A stretch of DNA of 39,904 bases, taken from NCBI GenBank assembly GCA_029863625.1, contig JAOTUY010000026.1, positions 1 to 39,904 on the forward strand, in the 5' to 3' direction. The number at the start of each line of letters is the position of its first letter. The first letter of the stretch is position 1. The DNA comes from Acidimicrobiia bacterium (GTDB taxonomy: Bacteria; Actinomycetota; Acidimicrobiia; Spongiisociales; UBA4744). Shown piece by piece: positions 7,924-16,631 of the stretch. Position numbers and translations under genes: made by a program. The notes beneath the pieces were generated by a model that was not told the DNA's origin, searched no databases, and was given only the letters and a program-made list of their open reading frames with translations.

Positions 7924-8733
7924 ATGACGTCGTATCTGGATGGCCTGACGGAGCGTGATCTGGGAACGCTGGCCGCGATCGTCGGTGCGGAATCCGACGG
8001 GCTTGCAGCCGAGCTTCGCCGCCGACCCTGGTGGATCCACGATCTTTTGGCTCGCCCGGATGTGTTCGAGAAGGTCCTCGACCGCCACGCTCATCCGGCC
8101 GACGTTGTCTCACCGTTCCTGCTGTTCTCGGTCCTGATGCACAAAACGACCGAGGACCTTCGGGAGGCCACTTACGTCAGCGAATGGGTCGGGCCGCAAT
8201 CGAGGATGCCTCTCTTTGACGTGGCGCCGTTGCAGGAATTCATCGAAGACCCCGGACGGACATCCTTCCTGACTGCCCTGCTTGCTTCCTTTGCAGTGCC
8301 CGAATTCCCGCCGGTTCCTTCCGGGCCCTTCGATTTGTACGGCTTGGCCCTCTGGCTCGACCAGGCCATTCCCGGCGATCGAATCGTCCTGCTCCGCCGC
8401 CTCGGCGATTTGAGCCTTTTCCTCACGGGCGTATTCCCCGACCACACGGGGGCCAGGCCGCTTCGACCTGTAGACGCCGAGCGGTTGGGGCGAACCATCG
8501 GCATGACCGCAGACGAGATCCTGGCCCTGTGCGATGGGAGTCTCTTGTTCGCCGGTCTCGACGCCCTCGAATCGTTGGGATCCCGCTGGTACGGGGCGGC
8601 CGTCCTGGGAGGTAGCACTCCGCCGGTGGTCGGCGATGTTGCCACCCGGTTTCGTTCCGCCCGGCGGGTGCTCAACCACCTGGCCGACCGTTACCTCCAC
8701 CGGCTCGAAACGGGCTGGACACTCGCTGCCTAG
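7924..8733 (+). CDS. Conserved-looking hypothetical protein, 269 residues
   Basis: A soluble, mainly helical protein without signal or membrane segment. The ATG follows GGAG with six-base spacing; the open frame upstream to 7597 is Arg/Ser-rich and unlikely to be translated. The sequence is rich in long amphipathic helices (LTERDLGTLAAIVGAESDGLAAELRRRPWWIHDLL, ADVVSPFLLFSVLMHKTTEDLREATYVSEWV, VATRFRSARRVLNHLADRYLHRLE). Codon use matches neighbours and the length is substantial, so it is certainly coding, but I do not recognise the family and assign no function. Confidence 0.7.
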   Translation: MTSYLDGLTERDLGTLAAIVGAESDGLAAELRRRPWWIHDLLARPDVFEKVLDRHAHPADVVSPFLLFSVLMHKTTEDLREATYVSEWVGPQSRMPLFDVAPLQEFIEDPGRTSFLTALLASFAVPEFPPVPSGPFDLYGLALWLDQAIPGDRIVLLRRLGDLSLFLTGVFPDHTGARPLRPVDAERLGRTIGMTADEILALCDGSLLFAGLDALESLGSRWYGAAVLGGSTPPVVGDVATRFRSARRVLNHLADRYLHRLETGWTLAA

Positions 8734-8914
8734 CCTGGCTCCGATTCGATCGACGAAACCGGTGCCAAACGCTCAGTTCCAGCGCCCAGGGTTTCCGAAA
8801 GCATTGCAGTCAAGTCGGGCTTGAGATGCAGGTCCCTGGTAGCTATGTCCCGGCGCTGATGTCATTTGGGTGGCAATCGCTAGCCTCGGGCCTGAGTCCA
8901 GAACAGGAGGAAGG

Positions 8915-9304
8915 GTGGAACACACACCGGCAGCAGATATCAAATGGGTCAATGCGGGCGACGAGCACTTCACCGGAACGGTTTTCTTCGGCCCGCTATC
9001 GGCCGGCCCGGACCGGAGTCTCAACGCTCTCGGCGTGCTGTTCGAGCCGGAAGCACGAACCGATTGGCATTCCCATCCCGATGGCCAGGTTCTCTACATC
9101 GTCGCGGGCGTTGGCAAAGTACAGAAAGACGATGGGGAGACCGTGCGGCTATCGGGTGGGGACGTTGTCTACGCAGCGGCCGGGGAGAAACACTGGCACG
9201 GCGCGAGCGAGACCAGCTTTCTGATGCACCTGTCGCTCACGACCGGCAGAGCGACCGAATGGCTCCCCGAGAAGGTGAGCGAGCAGGACTACCGGCGCGG
9301 CTGA
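8915..9304 (+). CDS. Cupin-domain protein of the (R)-mandelonitrile lyase-like group
   Basis: A 129-residue single-domain cupin. Cupin motif 1 is WHSHPDGQVLYIVAGVG with His52, His54 and Gln58 as probable metal ligands (Gln where many cupins have Glu); motif 2 is GGDVVYAAAGEKHWHGA with His93. The start EHFTGTVFFGPL and the ending TEWLPEKVSEQDY are typical of the small bacterial cupins annotated as (R)-mandelonitrile lyase-like or carboxymuconolactone-associated cupins. The preferred start is the GTG at 8915, four bases after AGGAGG; an ATG at 8870 lacks a site. Substrate is unknown. Confidence 0.8.
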   Translation: MEHTPAADIKWVNAGDEHFTGTVFFGPLSAGPDRSLNALGVLFEPEARTDWHSHPDGQVLYIVAGVGKVQKDDGETVRLSGGDVVYAAAGEKHWHGASETSFLMHLSLTTGRATEWLPEKVSEQDYRRG

Positions 9305-9372
9305 ACCCATGTCATCAACATGCCCGTTCGGCCGGCGGCCTCAAGGAATCTTGGTGCGCTCCCGCCTGGCCC

Positions 9373-10320
9373 TCAGTGCTGTGTGGCCAGGTCACCTAGC
9401 GTGATGAGGTGGTGGTTCGAGCCGGGCTTCGCGGACCGGACCTCTCCAACGAGTCGGTTACCGCCGGCTCGTTTGGCCTGATACATCAAGCCGTCCGCAG
9501 CCTGCAGCATGCTTTCTACCGAGTCGGCGGGCGCAGAGTACGTGACGACACCGACACTCAGCAATAGCGGAGGCTGTTGGCGAACGAGCTGATCGCGGAT
9601 GCGTGTGACGACGCCGAGCGCCTCCTGCTGGTCGGCGGCCGGCAGGATTAAGACAAACTCGTCTCCTCCCATCCGAGCGAAGATGTCGTAGGCCCGGATC
9701 GATGCCTCAACGGCCGCGGCGAATCTGACCAGGAGACGATCCCCTGCCTGATGGCCGGCTGCGTCGTTGAGATTCTTCAGCCCATCGATGTCGAAGTAGG
9801 CGATGGTCAACGGCTGCTCGTTCCTGAGCGTTCGCAGCCGCTCTCGCTCGGCGACGTCCAAGAAACCTCGCGCGTTCAGCGTGCCGGTAAGCGAATCGCG
9901 CAGTGCCTGGTGTTGCAGAGCGTCCATAGCCCGATGGAGGGTGCGGGCCAGAAGGACAAAACCGAGCAGGAGGGCCACAAGTGCCAACCCCTCGACCGCC
10001 GCCAGCGGCCACCCAATCGGGACCCTGGCAAACGGGGCACCGGTCGAGATGAGCCGGACGGCACCGGCCAGCGCGGCCAAGAAGACTCCGGCAGTCGCGC
10101 TGCCGTGGAAGGTCGCTCCGCCAACGATCAGGACGAAGACGACGTCGTTGGGAAGCGGAAGGTCGGTGACCCACTCGATGAAGCCGGTCGCACCCACCGA
10201 GGCGATGCCCAGGATCACTACTGCGCCCGTGGACAATCCCGAAAAGGAATGCAGAGCGCGGAAGAAACCGTCCGGATCCGGCCGCGGCCGCTCCTGGCGG
10301 CGAAACCAGAATGCTCTCAT
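9373..10320 (-). CDS. Membrane-bound diguanylate cyclase (GGDEF domain)
   Basis: A 315-residue protein with a hydrophobic N-terminal half (about four membrane segments between residues 30 and 125), a short linker helix (ALQHQALRDSLTGTLNARGF) and a GGDEF domain to about residue 295. The catalytic signature RMGGDEF (218-222 for GGDEF) is intact, with FDIDGLKNLND before it, so it should convert two GTP into cyclic di-GMP. The allosteric inhibitory site RxxD is present as RAYD at 209-212, exactly five residues before GGDEF. No EAL domain is fused. The start may be the ATG at 10320 or a TTG two codons earlier; ribosome site is weak. The sensed signal is unknown. Confidence 0.92.
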   Translation of the reverse strand: MRAFWFRRQERPRPDPDGFFRALHSFSGLSTGAVVILGIASVGATGFIEWVTDLPLPNDVVFVLIVGGATFHGSATAGVFLAALAGAVRLISTGAPFARVPIGWPLAAVEGLALVALLLGFVLLARTLHRAMDALQHQALRDSLTGTLNARGFLDVAERERLRTLRNEQPLTIAYFDIDGLKNLNDAAGHQAGDRLLVRFAAAVEASIRAYDIFARMGGDEFVLILPAADQQEALGVVTRIRDQLVRQQPPLLLSVGVVTYSAPADSVESMLQAADGLMYQAKRAGGNRLVGEVRSAKPGSNHHLITLGDLATQH

Positions 10321-10596
10321 GTCCAACCAGCATTACCTAAATCGGGGACAAACTGGTGGATTTGCCACCCGCCGGCGTTTCGTTCGCAGGCTCACCACGG
10401 GGTGGCGAGCCGTCTCGCCTGCTTGGCCGCTCTGGTGTCAACATGGCACGGATTTCATCGCCATGGGTTCCGTTCAGGCAGCCCCCGACCTCAGGTGAGG
10501 AGGTACCGAACCGGGTAGTGGGCGTCGGCCCGCGAACATCCCTCGGTCTCCGGTCGCGGGCAACTCGAAAGGCGTACCGGCACTAGCGTTCGTGGC

Positions 10597-11850
10597 ATGG
10601 ACGACACGGGCAGCATGCTGCTGGCTTTCGTGGTGGCCTCCGGACTAGGAGCAGTAATCGGCCTCGAACGCCAGCTCCACCGGCACGACACGGAGGATGT
10701 GTCGGCCGGGGTCCGAACCTACTCCCTGTTCGGCCTATGGGGCGCCGCAACCGGGTTCTTCGCAGATGTGTACGGCACGGCTGCCTTCGCGGTGGGCGCG
10801 GCTGCCTTCGCGGCGTTGATCATTTCCTCATACGTCATGTTCGCCCTCGGAACCAAGGACTGGGGAACGACCACTGAATTCGCCAGTCTCGGCGCATTCG
10901 CGATTGGTGTGCTGGTGTGGAACGACCAGGTGATCGTCGCGGCGGGGGTCGCCGTCGGGATCGCGGCCCTGTTGCGGGCCAAGAGATGGTTGCACGGCCT
11001 CACCGACAAGTTCTCCGACGCAGATGTTCGGGCGGTTCTCCAGTTCGCAGTTCTCACCGCGGTTGTCCTGCCATTGTTGCCCGATCAGGACTATGGACCG
11101 TTTGCGGCGTTCAATCCCCGGCGGGTCTGGCTCATGGTGGTCTTCGTGGCCGCCATCGGGTTGGCCGGCTACGTCGCACTCCGACTCAGGGGAGAACGAG
11201 GGCTGGCGGTGACGGGTCTCCTCGGTGGGTTGATTTCGTCGACTGCCGTCACGCTTGGATTCTCCAAGATCTCGAAGGATCAGCCGCGATTGCAGACCGC
11301 CCTTGTGGCTGGGATTATTGCCGCCTCCGGGCTCATGCATGCTCGGGTGCTGGTCGAGGCGTTTGTGTTTGCGCCCGACATGGCGTTGAAGCTGGCCGTG
11401 CCGCTCGTGGTGCTCTTCGTTCTGGTGGAAGGAACTGCCGTTTACTGGTGGACCCGGCCTTTCGAAACGACCGCCGGCAACTCCGGCATTCAACTGAAGA
11501 ACCCGGTGACAATCAAGTCTGCGTTGCAGTTCGCGGCGTTGTACGCCGCGGTTATCTTTGTCGCCAAGGTCTTGATCGAGCGCGCCTCTGAAGCTGCCCT
11601 CAGCGTGGTTGGAGCCGTGAGCGGCATCAACGATGTCGACGCGATCACGCTGGCGATGGCCGATGAAGTGCGTCGACAAGGTTTGGACCCAACGGTGGCC
11701 GCTCAGGCAGTATTAGCGGCAGTGATAGTCAATACGCTTGTCAAAGCGGGCATGGCGTTCGTACTGGGAAGTAAGGCCCTGGGGCGGTCGGTTGCCGTCA
11801 CGCTGATTCCGGCGGCCACCCTTGGTGTCGGCAGCTGGTTCCTCCTCTAG
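10597..11850 (+). CDS. MgtC/SapB and DUF4010 family membrane protein
   Basis: A 417-residue polytopic protein. The first 135 residues carry the MgtC/SapB pattern (LGAVIGLERQ, AGVRTYSLFGLWGAATG), and the rest is the DUF4010 domain (LGGLISSTAVTLGFSKIS, AAVIVNTLVKAGMA). I count roughly ten membrane segments. Family proteins are linked to Mg2+ homeostasis or to unknown ion or solute transport; transport itself is not proven. The start is an ATG 26 bases after the end of the non-coding 5' stretch, with no strong Shine-Dalgarno site. Its stop is only 26 bases from the Nif3-like gene, so it probably begins the operon that runs to 14218. Confidence 0.88.
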   Translation: MDDTGSMLLAFVVASGLGAVIGLERQLHRHDTEDVSAGVRTYSLFGLWGAATGFFADVYGTAAFAVGAAAFAALIISSYVMFALGTKDWGTTTEFASLGAFAIGVLVWNDQVIVAAGVAVGIAALLRAKRWLHGLTDKFSDADVRAVLQFAVLTAVVLPLLPDQDYGPFAAFNPRRVWLMVVFVAAIGLAGYVALRLRGERGLAVTGLLGGLISSTAVTLGFSKISKDQPRLQTALVAGIIAASGLMHARVLVEAFVFAPDMALKLAVPLVVLFVLVEGTAVYWWTRPFETTAGNSGIQLKNPVTIKSALQFAALYAAVIFVAKVLIERASEAALSVVGAVSGINDVDAITLAMADEVRRQGLDPTVAAQAVLAAVIVNTLVKAGMAFVLGSKALGRSVAVTLIPAATLGVGSWFLL

Positions 11851-11875
11851 GGAGCTCCAGTACTATTCCCCGCCG

Positions 11876-12961
11876 ATGAACGTAGCGCAGGTGCTCACTC
11901 GTCTCGGTCAGGCCGCTCCATGGGACAAGGCGGCCGATTGGGATCCGATCGGTTTGCAGCTCGGCGACCCCCAATGCGAGGCCGCCACGGTGGCGGTGTG
12001 CCATGAAGTGACTGAAGCGGTGGTTACCGGCGTTGAGGAGATCCAGATCGATCTGCTGGTCACGTACCACCCTCTACTTTTCCGACCAACTGCTCGAATC
12101 ACGGCCGGGCGTTCCCCGGCCGGGCGCGCCTACCGGATCATCCGGGCCGGGACCTCCCTGGCGGTTACGCACACGAATTTCGATGTTGCGGTCGGTGGCG
12201 TCGCCGATGCCCTCGCCGAGTCCCTCGGGTTGATTGACACAACGGGCTTTGGCCCGGTGGCCGCCGCCGAATCGATCAAGGTCGTGACCTACGCCCCGAC
12301 CGGCTCGGCCGACCTGATTGCGGACGCCATGGCGGCCGCAGGTGGCGGGAGAATCGGCAACTACACGAACTGCTCCTATCAGGCCGAGGGAGTTGGCACG
12401 TTTGTCGCCGGAGAGGGAGCGTCCCCGGTGACCGGGACGGCCGGATTATTGAACCGGGAACCGGAAATCCGGATCGAGATGACGGTTGCAGCGTCCAGTC
12501 GCGAGTCCGTCCTCCGGGCGCTGATAGCTGCCCATCCCTATGAAGAGCCCGCCTTTGACGTCTATCCCGTGCATGCCAATCTCGGGATGGCCGGTCGGGT
12601 CGGACGACCAAACGAACCGCGTACCTTGCAGAATCTGGTCGATGAGGCTGCCGACGCGTTGGGGGGCCGGACCTTGCGGGTCGCCGGCGACCTGAGTCGG
12701 CCGATTGGAAGAGTGGCCGTCGTTCCCGGCTCGGGCTCTTCGTACGTCAGGCCGGCAGCCGCGGCGGGGGCCGACGTCCTGGTGACCGGCGACGTCGGCC
12801 ATCATCGGGTCGTCGAAGCAGCCGATCTTGGCCTGTCGGTCATCGACCCGGGACATCTGGCGACAGAACGACCCGGTATCCAGAGGCTGTACGCTCTGGT
12901 TGCCGGTATCGTGCCTGAGGCCATTGACCTCACGCACCTCACCGATGGGGAAGGCAGCTGA
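11876..12961 (+). CDS. Nif3-like dinuclear metal centre protein
   Basis: A 361-residue member of the Nif3/YbgI (DUF34) family with the central insert found in longer bacterial forms (about residues 130-235). Family metal ligands are mostly visible: His65 in YHPLLF, Asp103 in THTNFD, and the terminal pair in PGHLATERPG. The usual His-His pair before PL is Tyr64-His65 here, so one ligand of the dinuclear site is replaced. A GDVGHH segment is also present. Function of the family is unresolved, with proposed roles as GTP cyclohydrolase-related or metal-dependent hydrolase. The stop overlaps the next ATG by one base (TGATG), so the two are translationally coupled; this gene pair is a common bacterial arrangement. 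Confidence 0.92.
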   Translation: MNVAQVLTRLGQAAPWDKAADWDPIGLQLGDPQCEAATVAVCHEVTEAVVTGVEEIQIDLLVTYHPLLFRPTARITAGRSPAGRAYRIIRAGTSLAVTHTNFDVAVGGVADALAESLGLIDTTGFGPVAAAESIKVVTYAPTGSADLIADAMAAAGGGRIGNYTNCSYQAEGVGTFVAGEGASPVTGTAGLLNREPEIRIEMTVAASSRESVLRALIAAHPYEEPAFDVYPVHANLGMAGRVGRPNEPRTLQNLVDEAADALGGRTLRVAGDLSRPIGRVAVVPGSGSSYVRPAAAAGADVLVTGDVGHHRVVEAADLGLSVIDPGHLATERPGIQRLYALVAGIVPEAIDLTHLTDGEGS

Positions 12962-13674
12962 TGAATGAATTCCAGAGCTTGGTCGACCTGCTCGATCTGC
13001 AGGCGGTCGACCTGCAGATCGACCGGTTTCTTCATCTACGGCAGTCTCTTCCTGAGCTACAGGAGTTTCGGGTGGCCCACGCGCGGAGTGAGCAGATCGC
13101 CGTCCGGTTGGCGGAGATTTCCGATGAGTTCAAGCAGATCAGTCTCGAAGAGGACAAGGCAGAAGGTGAGCTCGAACTGTTGGAACAGAAAGTGCACCAG
13201 AAGGAGCTGCGTCTCTTCGCTGGGGGTCTAAGCGCCCGGGACACCGACAACATGCGCAGGGAGGTTGAGTCGCTCAGAAACCGAGAGAACAGCATGGAAG
13301 ACGATGTCCTGGTGCTCCTCGACCGCCGCGAACAGCTAGAGACCGAAGTTGAGGCCATCAAGGTCGAGCTGGAATCTGCACAGTCAGAAGAACGCCGGCT
13401 GGAAGCGATCATTGGGGATGAGTGGAAGAAGCTCGATGCAGAGATCGCCAAGAAAGAAGTTCGAAAGCAGGACATCGTTCCCCTCATCGATCCCGACCTA
13501 CTGGAGCTCTACGAGAGCCTCCGGCAGCATAAGGAGGGGGTGGCCATCGGTCGTCTGGAGGACGGCGGAATCTGTGGCGGGTGCCATCTGAGGCTCTCGA
13601 CCGCCGAGCAACAACAAGTGCTTGCCGCGGAACTGCCCCGCTGTCTTCACTGTCGGAGGATCCTGGTCCCGTGA
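12961..13674 (+). CDS. Zinc-ribbon coiled-coil protein (COG1579-like)
   Basis: A 237-residue protein with a long antiparallel coiled coil (residues about 10-175, dense in Glu, Leu, Lys and Arg) and a C-terminal zinc ribbon formed by CGGC and CLHC in GGICGGCHLRLSTAEQQQVLAAELPRCLHCRRIL. This is the CT398-like/COG1579 layout, predicted to bind nucleic acid or act as a molecular tether. It is coupled to the Nif3-like gene, the standard neighbour of this family. Function is otherwise unknown. Confidence 0.9.
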   Translation: MNEFQSLVDLLDLQAVDLQIDRFLHLRQSLPELQEFRVAHARSEQIAVRLAEISDEFKQISLEEDKAEGELELLEQKVHQKELRLFAGGLSARDTDNMRREVESLRNRENSMEDDVLVLLDRREQLETEVEAIKVELESAQSEERRLEAIIGDEWKKLDAEIAKKEVRKQDIVPLIDPDLLELYESLRQHKEGVAIGRLEDGGICGGCHLRLSTAEQQQVLAAELPRCLHCRRILVP

Positions 13675-13696
13675 GGACCGGCGACCGTTCCGAACC

Positions 13697-14218
13697 ATGA
13701 TCTTTTGGCACGTCGGCGGCACCATCGCCATCTTCAGGTACGTCTTCCGCGACCCGAAGGTCGATCTACGTTTTCTGGCGGTGGGCGCCTTACTGCCCGA
13801 CCTGATCGACAAGCCGTTGGGAACGATCCTGTTTCCGGCCGTGTTCAACAGCAACAGCCAGGTGGTTGGCCACACGCTGCTCTTTTCGACCATGCTGATG
13901 TCCATCGTGTTGCTGACGACCCGGCGCGGGCGCGTGCGTCGGCGGTGGATGGCCCTGGCCGTCGGCGGGCTGATCCACTTGCTCCTCGATGGTATGTGGA
14001 CGGTCCAGGAGACGTTCCTGTGGCCTGTCTTTGGTTGGGATTTCCCTCCAGGAAGCCCCGAGTATTGGTCGGGGCTGCTGGCGCGGCTCTTCTCAGATCC
14101 GTGGCGTATCGTTCAAGAGGCCGTCGGGCTTGGTTACCTCGTTTACCTGTTCCGCAAGGCCGGATTGAGTGATCCTGACCGTCGAAGAGACCTGCTTCGT
14201 ACCGGCCGAGTCTCCTAG
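13697..14218 (+). CDS. Membrane-bound metal-dependent hydrolase-like protein (YdjM/DUF457 type)
   Basis: A 173-residue integral membrane protein with motifs of the YdjM/DUF457 family: WHVGGTIAIF near the N-terminus, LLPDLIDKP, GHTLLFSTML and GGLIHLLLDGMW, where His and Asp residues would form a metal site at the membrane face. The ATG lies 22 bases after the zinc-ribbon gene, so it probably shares that operon. The stop codon overlaps the stop of the convergent TSUP gene by three bases. Hydrolase activity is a family inference and not demonstrated for most members. Confidence 0.8.
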   Translation: MIFWHVGGTIAIFRYVFRDPKVDLRFLAVGALLPDLIDKPLGTILFPAVFNSNSQVVGHTLLFSTMLMSIVLLTTRRGRVRRRWMALAVGGLIHLLLDGMWTVQETFLWPVFGWDFPPGSPEYWSGLLARLFSDPWRIVQEAVGLGYLVYLFRKAGLSDPDRRRDLLRTGRVS

Positions 14219-15015
14219 GTCGCTGTTTGCTCCTGAACCCGAGACCGACGCCCCCGGCCGGCCAGCATCCGGATCGCCGCCAGCACCAAAAGACCCGCAA
14301 ACAGGCGACGCAACAGGAGCGGGTCGAGCCCCAGTGCCAGCTCTGCCCCGGCCAGGCCGCCGATGATGCCGCCCACCCCGACCGCGCTGGAAACGCGCCA
14401 GTCGATTCGTCCGGCCCGGCCGTGCACCACGGCGGCGACAATCGTAGTAGGCACCATCGCAGCCAGTGAGGTTCCCTGAGCGACGTGCTGGTCTACTGCG
14501 TAGAGAGCCGCCAGGGTCGGGACAAACACGATGCCGCCTCCTACTCCCAGGGTGGCAGCAAGGAGACCTGCCACTGCTCCAATCGCCAGCAGACCGGCGA
14601 GAGCGCCCAGGGTCAGGTCAATCGATGCAACGAACGATTCTGATTCCATTGCCTGGTCAGGAATCAGCAGCCGGACGGCCGACACGACCAACATGGACAC
14701 GAACACCCACGTGAGCCACTCCGCCGAAATCCGATCGATGACACGGGCTCCGAGCACGGCCCCGATTCCGGCTCCGGCGAAGAGCGCCAAACTTGTCGGC
14801 CAGTCGACGGAACCATCAACCGCGAAACGAGAAAGGGCGGCACCAGCCGTCACCACAATGGCGGCACCTGAGGTCGGATGGGCGCGGTGGGGGAGCAGCC
14901 CGAGGAATAGAATGAGGCCGGGCACCACAACGATTCCGCCACCGATGCCGAAGAGTCCGCCCGTGATCCCGGCCACCAGGCCGATGAGGGCAGCGAGGAT
15001 GTAGCGGTTGCTCAT
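14215..15015 (-). CDS. TSUP family transporter (TauE/SafE type)
   Basis: A 266-residue polytopic membrane protein with the two homologous halves of the TSUP family: GLVAGITGGLFGIGGGIVVVPGLILF at the N-terminus and GLLAATLGVGGGIVFVPTLAAL in the middle. About eight membrane segments are predicted by eye. Members move sulfite, sulfonates or other anions across the inner membrane; the substrate here cannot be assigned. The ATG at 15015 (MSNRYIL) is preferred over the upstream in-frame ATG at 15057, which would add an unlikely polar leader. No strong ribosome site is present. Confidence 0.9.
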   Translation of the reverse strand: MSNRYILAALIGLVAGITGGLFGIGGGIVVVPGLILFLGLLPHRAHPTSGAAIVVTAGAALSRFAVDGSVDWPTSLALFAGAGIGAVLGARVIDRISAEWLTWVFVSMLVVSAVRLLIPDQAMESESFVASIDLTLGALAGLLAIGAVAGLLAATLGVGGGIVFVPTLAALYAVDQHVAQGTSLAAMVPTTIVAAVVHGRAGRIDWRVSSAVGVGGIIGGLAGAELALGLDPLLLRRLFAGLLVLAAIRMLAGRGRRSRVQEQTAT

Positions 15016-15040
15016 AGCCGGGCAGTGTACGGTCATCGTG

Positions 15041-15093
15041 CTACGAGCCATGAGCAAGGACCGGCACGCTGCGAGCTACGAGTTGCGAGGTAC
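15041..15093. repeat. Degenerate heptameric repeat array
   Basis: Between the TSUP start and the lipoprotein gene, seven-base words recur in register: CTACGAG then CCATGAG at 15041-15054, and GAGCTAC, GAGTTGC, GAGGTAC at 15073-15093. The shared core is GAGNTRC. Period is exactly seven. It lies outside coding sequence. Confidence 0.6.
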
Positions 15094-15141
15094 CTGAAAC
15101 CCACACGCGGGTTCCCGGCCCTAAACCCACCAGCCACTAAC

Positions 15142-15843
15142 GTGCCCGTGGTGAGGTTGGCCATCGCTCTTCTTGTAGGATCTTTCGTGGTGGCAGCGAC
15201 CGGCTGCACGATGACTCCCGACGTGGAGTCGACGACCACGACCACCCTGGGTGGCGCGGCCTCGGCGGAGGAAGCCCTGACCCGCCTGTTTGACGCGGTC
15301 GTGCGTGGCAATTACCGGGACACCGCGACGCTGACCTTTGATGACCAACTCGCGTTGATGGTTTCGCTGGAGGGCTACTCCGCTTCCGACACCGTCTCCA
15401 TGCTGTCGGACGGACTCCCCGACCTGGTGCGCGACAACTTTTGGAAGTCGTTCTCCACTGCCTTCCCGGCGTTTGCCGAGGAGGAACTGGCCGGTGTCCT
15501 TATCGGAGGGGGTGAGGAGTTCTCCGTTGAGGGGAAGGTTTTCGCCACGGTGGCAGTTGCCCTTCGTCAGTCAGAAGGTTCTGGAAACTGGATCGCCCGA
15601 CGGGACGCCCAAGGAAGATGGCGACTCGACCTGTTCGCGACGTTCGGACCGATGTTCGCTACCCCGTTCCGAGATTGGTTGGGCGGGTTGGATGACAGCC
15701 TGGATGCCGATGTTTCCCGTGCGGCCCTGGCCGATCAACGCGCCAGTCTGCTGGCGGCCCTCCAGCGCAAGCCTTTCGGACCGATGGGCCCTGAGACGAT
15801 GGCCGAGGTCGACCAGCTGCTCTTCGAAGCCGGCCTGTCTTAG
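15142..15843 (+). CDS. Lipoprotein of unknown function with Thr-rich linker
   Basis: A 233-residue lipoprotein. The N-terminus VVRLAIALLVGSFVVAATGC ends in a lipobox (ATGC), followed by a Thr-rich linker (ESTTTTTLGG). The globular part begins AEEALTRLFDAVVRGNYRDTATLTF and looks like a helix-first alpha/beta fold similar in feel to NTF2-like lipoproteins; residues VEGKVFATVAVALRQSEGSGNWIARRDAQGRWRLDLFATFGP form its sheet. Start is a GTG at 15142, 15148 or 15151; the ATG at 15025 would put 39 polar residues before the signal. No enzyme motif is visible. Confidence 0.7.
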   Translation: MPVVRLAIALLVGSFVVAATGCTMTPDVESTTTTTLGGAASAEEALTRLFDAVVRGNYRDTATLTFDDQLALMVSLEGYSASDTVSMLSDGLPDLVRDNFWKSFSTAFPAFAEEELAGVLIGGGEEFSVEGKVFATVAVALRQSEGSGNWIARRDAQGRWRLDLFATFGPMFATPFRDWLGGLDDSLDADVSRAALADQRASLLAALQRKPFGPMGPETMAEVDQLLFEAGLS

Positions 15844-15856
15844 GAGAAATAGATTC

Positions 15857-16102
15857 CTAGTCCCCCTTCAGGAACGCTTCAACCTTGTCCTGAGCAGCCT
15901 CCATGACTTGGCCGGTCAACGTTTGCAGCGCCCGGGCGATGGCCAGCTCCTCGCCGACCACCGGCATCGGTGGATCGACTGGATTGCGACGGGCCCTGCC
16001 GATCGCTTCGAAGTGATCGCCCCGCAGATTGAGCACCGCGTGGGCCAATGTCTCGATGTCGTCTTCGGATAGGTGGAGGTTGAGTGTGACGTCCTTTTCC
16101 AT
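15857..16102 (-). CDS. Small helical hypothetical protein
   Basis: An 81-residue acidic protein (MEKDVTLNLHLSEDDIETLAHAVLNLRG...), with one or two strands then helices (DIETLAHAVLNLRGDHFEAIGRARR, GEELAIARALQTLTGQVMEAAQDKVEAFL). The ATG follows AAAGGGGCT. No cysteine, signal or membrane segment. It lies 30 bases downstream of the 140-residue gene in the same direction, so the two likely share a transcript. Not recognised. Confidence 0.65.
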   Translation of the reverse strand: MEKDVTLNLHLSEDDIETLAHAVLNLRGDHFEAIGRARRNPVDPPMPVVGEELAIARALQTLTGQVMEAAQDKVEAFLKGD

Positions 16103-16132
16103 GCGAGCCCCTTTCGGTCCGCCATCGCTTCA

Positions 16133-16555
16133 CTACTCGTTGATACCGCGCGATTGATCGGCCGCTTCGACCTGGGCGGCAAAGGCGTCCAGGTCACCGG
16201 CCGTGGGTTCGCGGGCCCACACATCGGTACCCGTCAACAATTCGGCATATACCTGATCCTGGCCGTGCTCTACTACCACCCGGACCGGTATCTCCGAATC
16301 GAGGATCTTCTTGTACCGGGCCAGAATCGTGCGGTGTTCCGGACGATCGAGATCGAACTGGAAAACGACCCCGTGGGCGGCATCGATCTTTTCGCAACCC
16401 GCGCCCGCCAGAAGCGGACACAAGCCTTCCGAAGGGCCATGGCAGACCAACGCCTCATGGCCGGCCTTTTCGAGGAATTCCTTAGCGAACGATGCGTAGC
16501 TCACATCGGTCACGTCGAGGAGAACCGTGCCTTCCGGCAGTTCTTTTCTCACCAT
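16133..16555 (-). CDS. Hypothetical protein, 140 residues, alpha/beta
   Basis: The ATG at 16555 is preceded by GAGAGGAGCAGGG. The product starts with a short strand (GTVLLDVTDVSY) and has a Rossmann-like alternation: FAKEFLEKAGHEALVCHGPSEGLCPLLAGAGCEKIDAAHGVVFQFDLDRPEHRTILARYKKILDSEIPVRVVVEHG. This recalls receiver- or toprim-like small alpha/beta domains, with Cys residues at VCHG, GLCP and AGCE that could bind metal. I do not recognise the family. It precedes the 81-residue gene in a probable two-gene transcript. Confidence 0.65.
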   Translation of the reverse strand: MVRKELPEGTVLLDVTDVSYASFAKEFLEKAGHEALVCHGPSEGLCPLLAGAGCEKIDAAHGVVFQFDLDRPEHRTILARYKKILDSEIPVRVVVEHGQDQVYAELLTGTDVWAREPTAGDLDAFAAQVEAADQSRGINE

Positions 16556-16631
16556 TGCCCTGCTCCTCTCTCCGGTGTGGGTCCCATTCTGCCCTGTGAA
16601 AACCCTCTTGGTTAGGGGCACAAGTCCTACC

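Noticed and set aside
10321..10596. GC-rich structured spacer upstream of the MgtC-like gene considered as a riboswitch
   Set aside because: I could find partial stems but no conserved core of the c-di-GMP, c-di-AMP or Mg2+ riboswitch classes.
10828..11679. A 283-residue minus-strand frame opposite the MgtC/DUF4010 gene
   Set aside because: His/Arg/Gly-rich shadow frame of a clear membrane protein.
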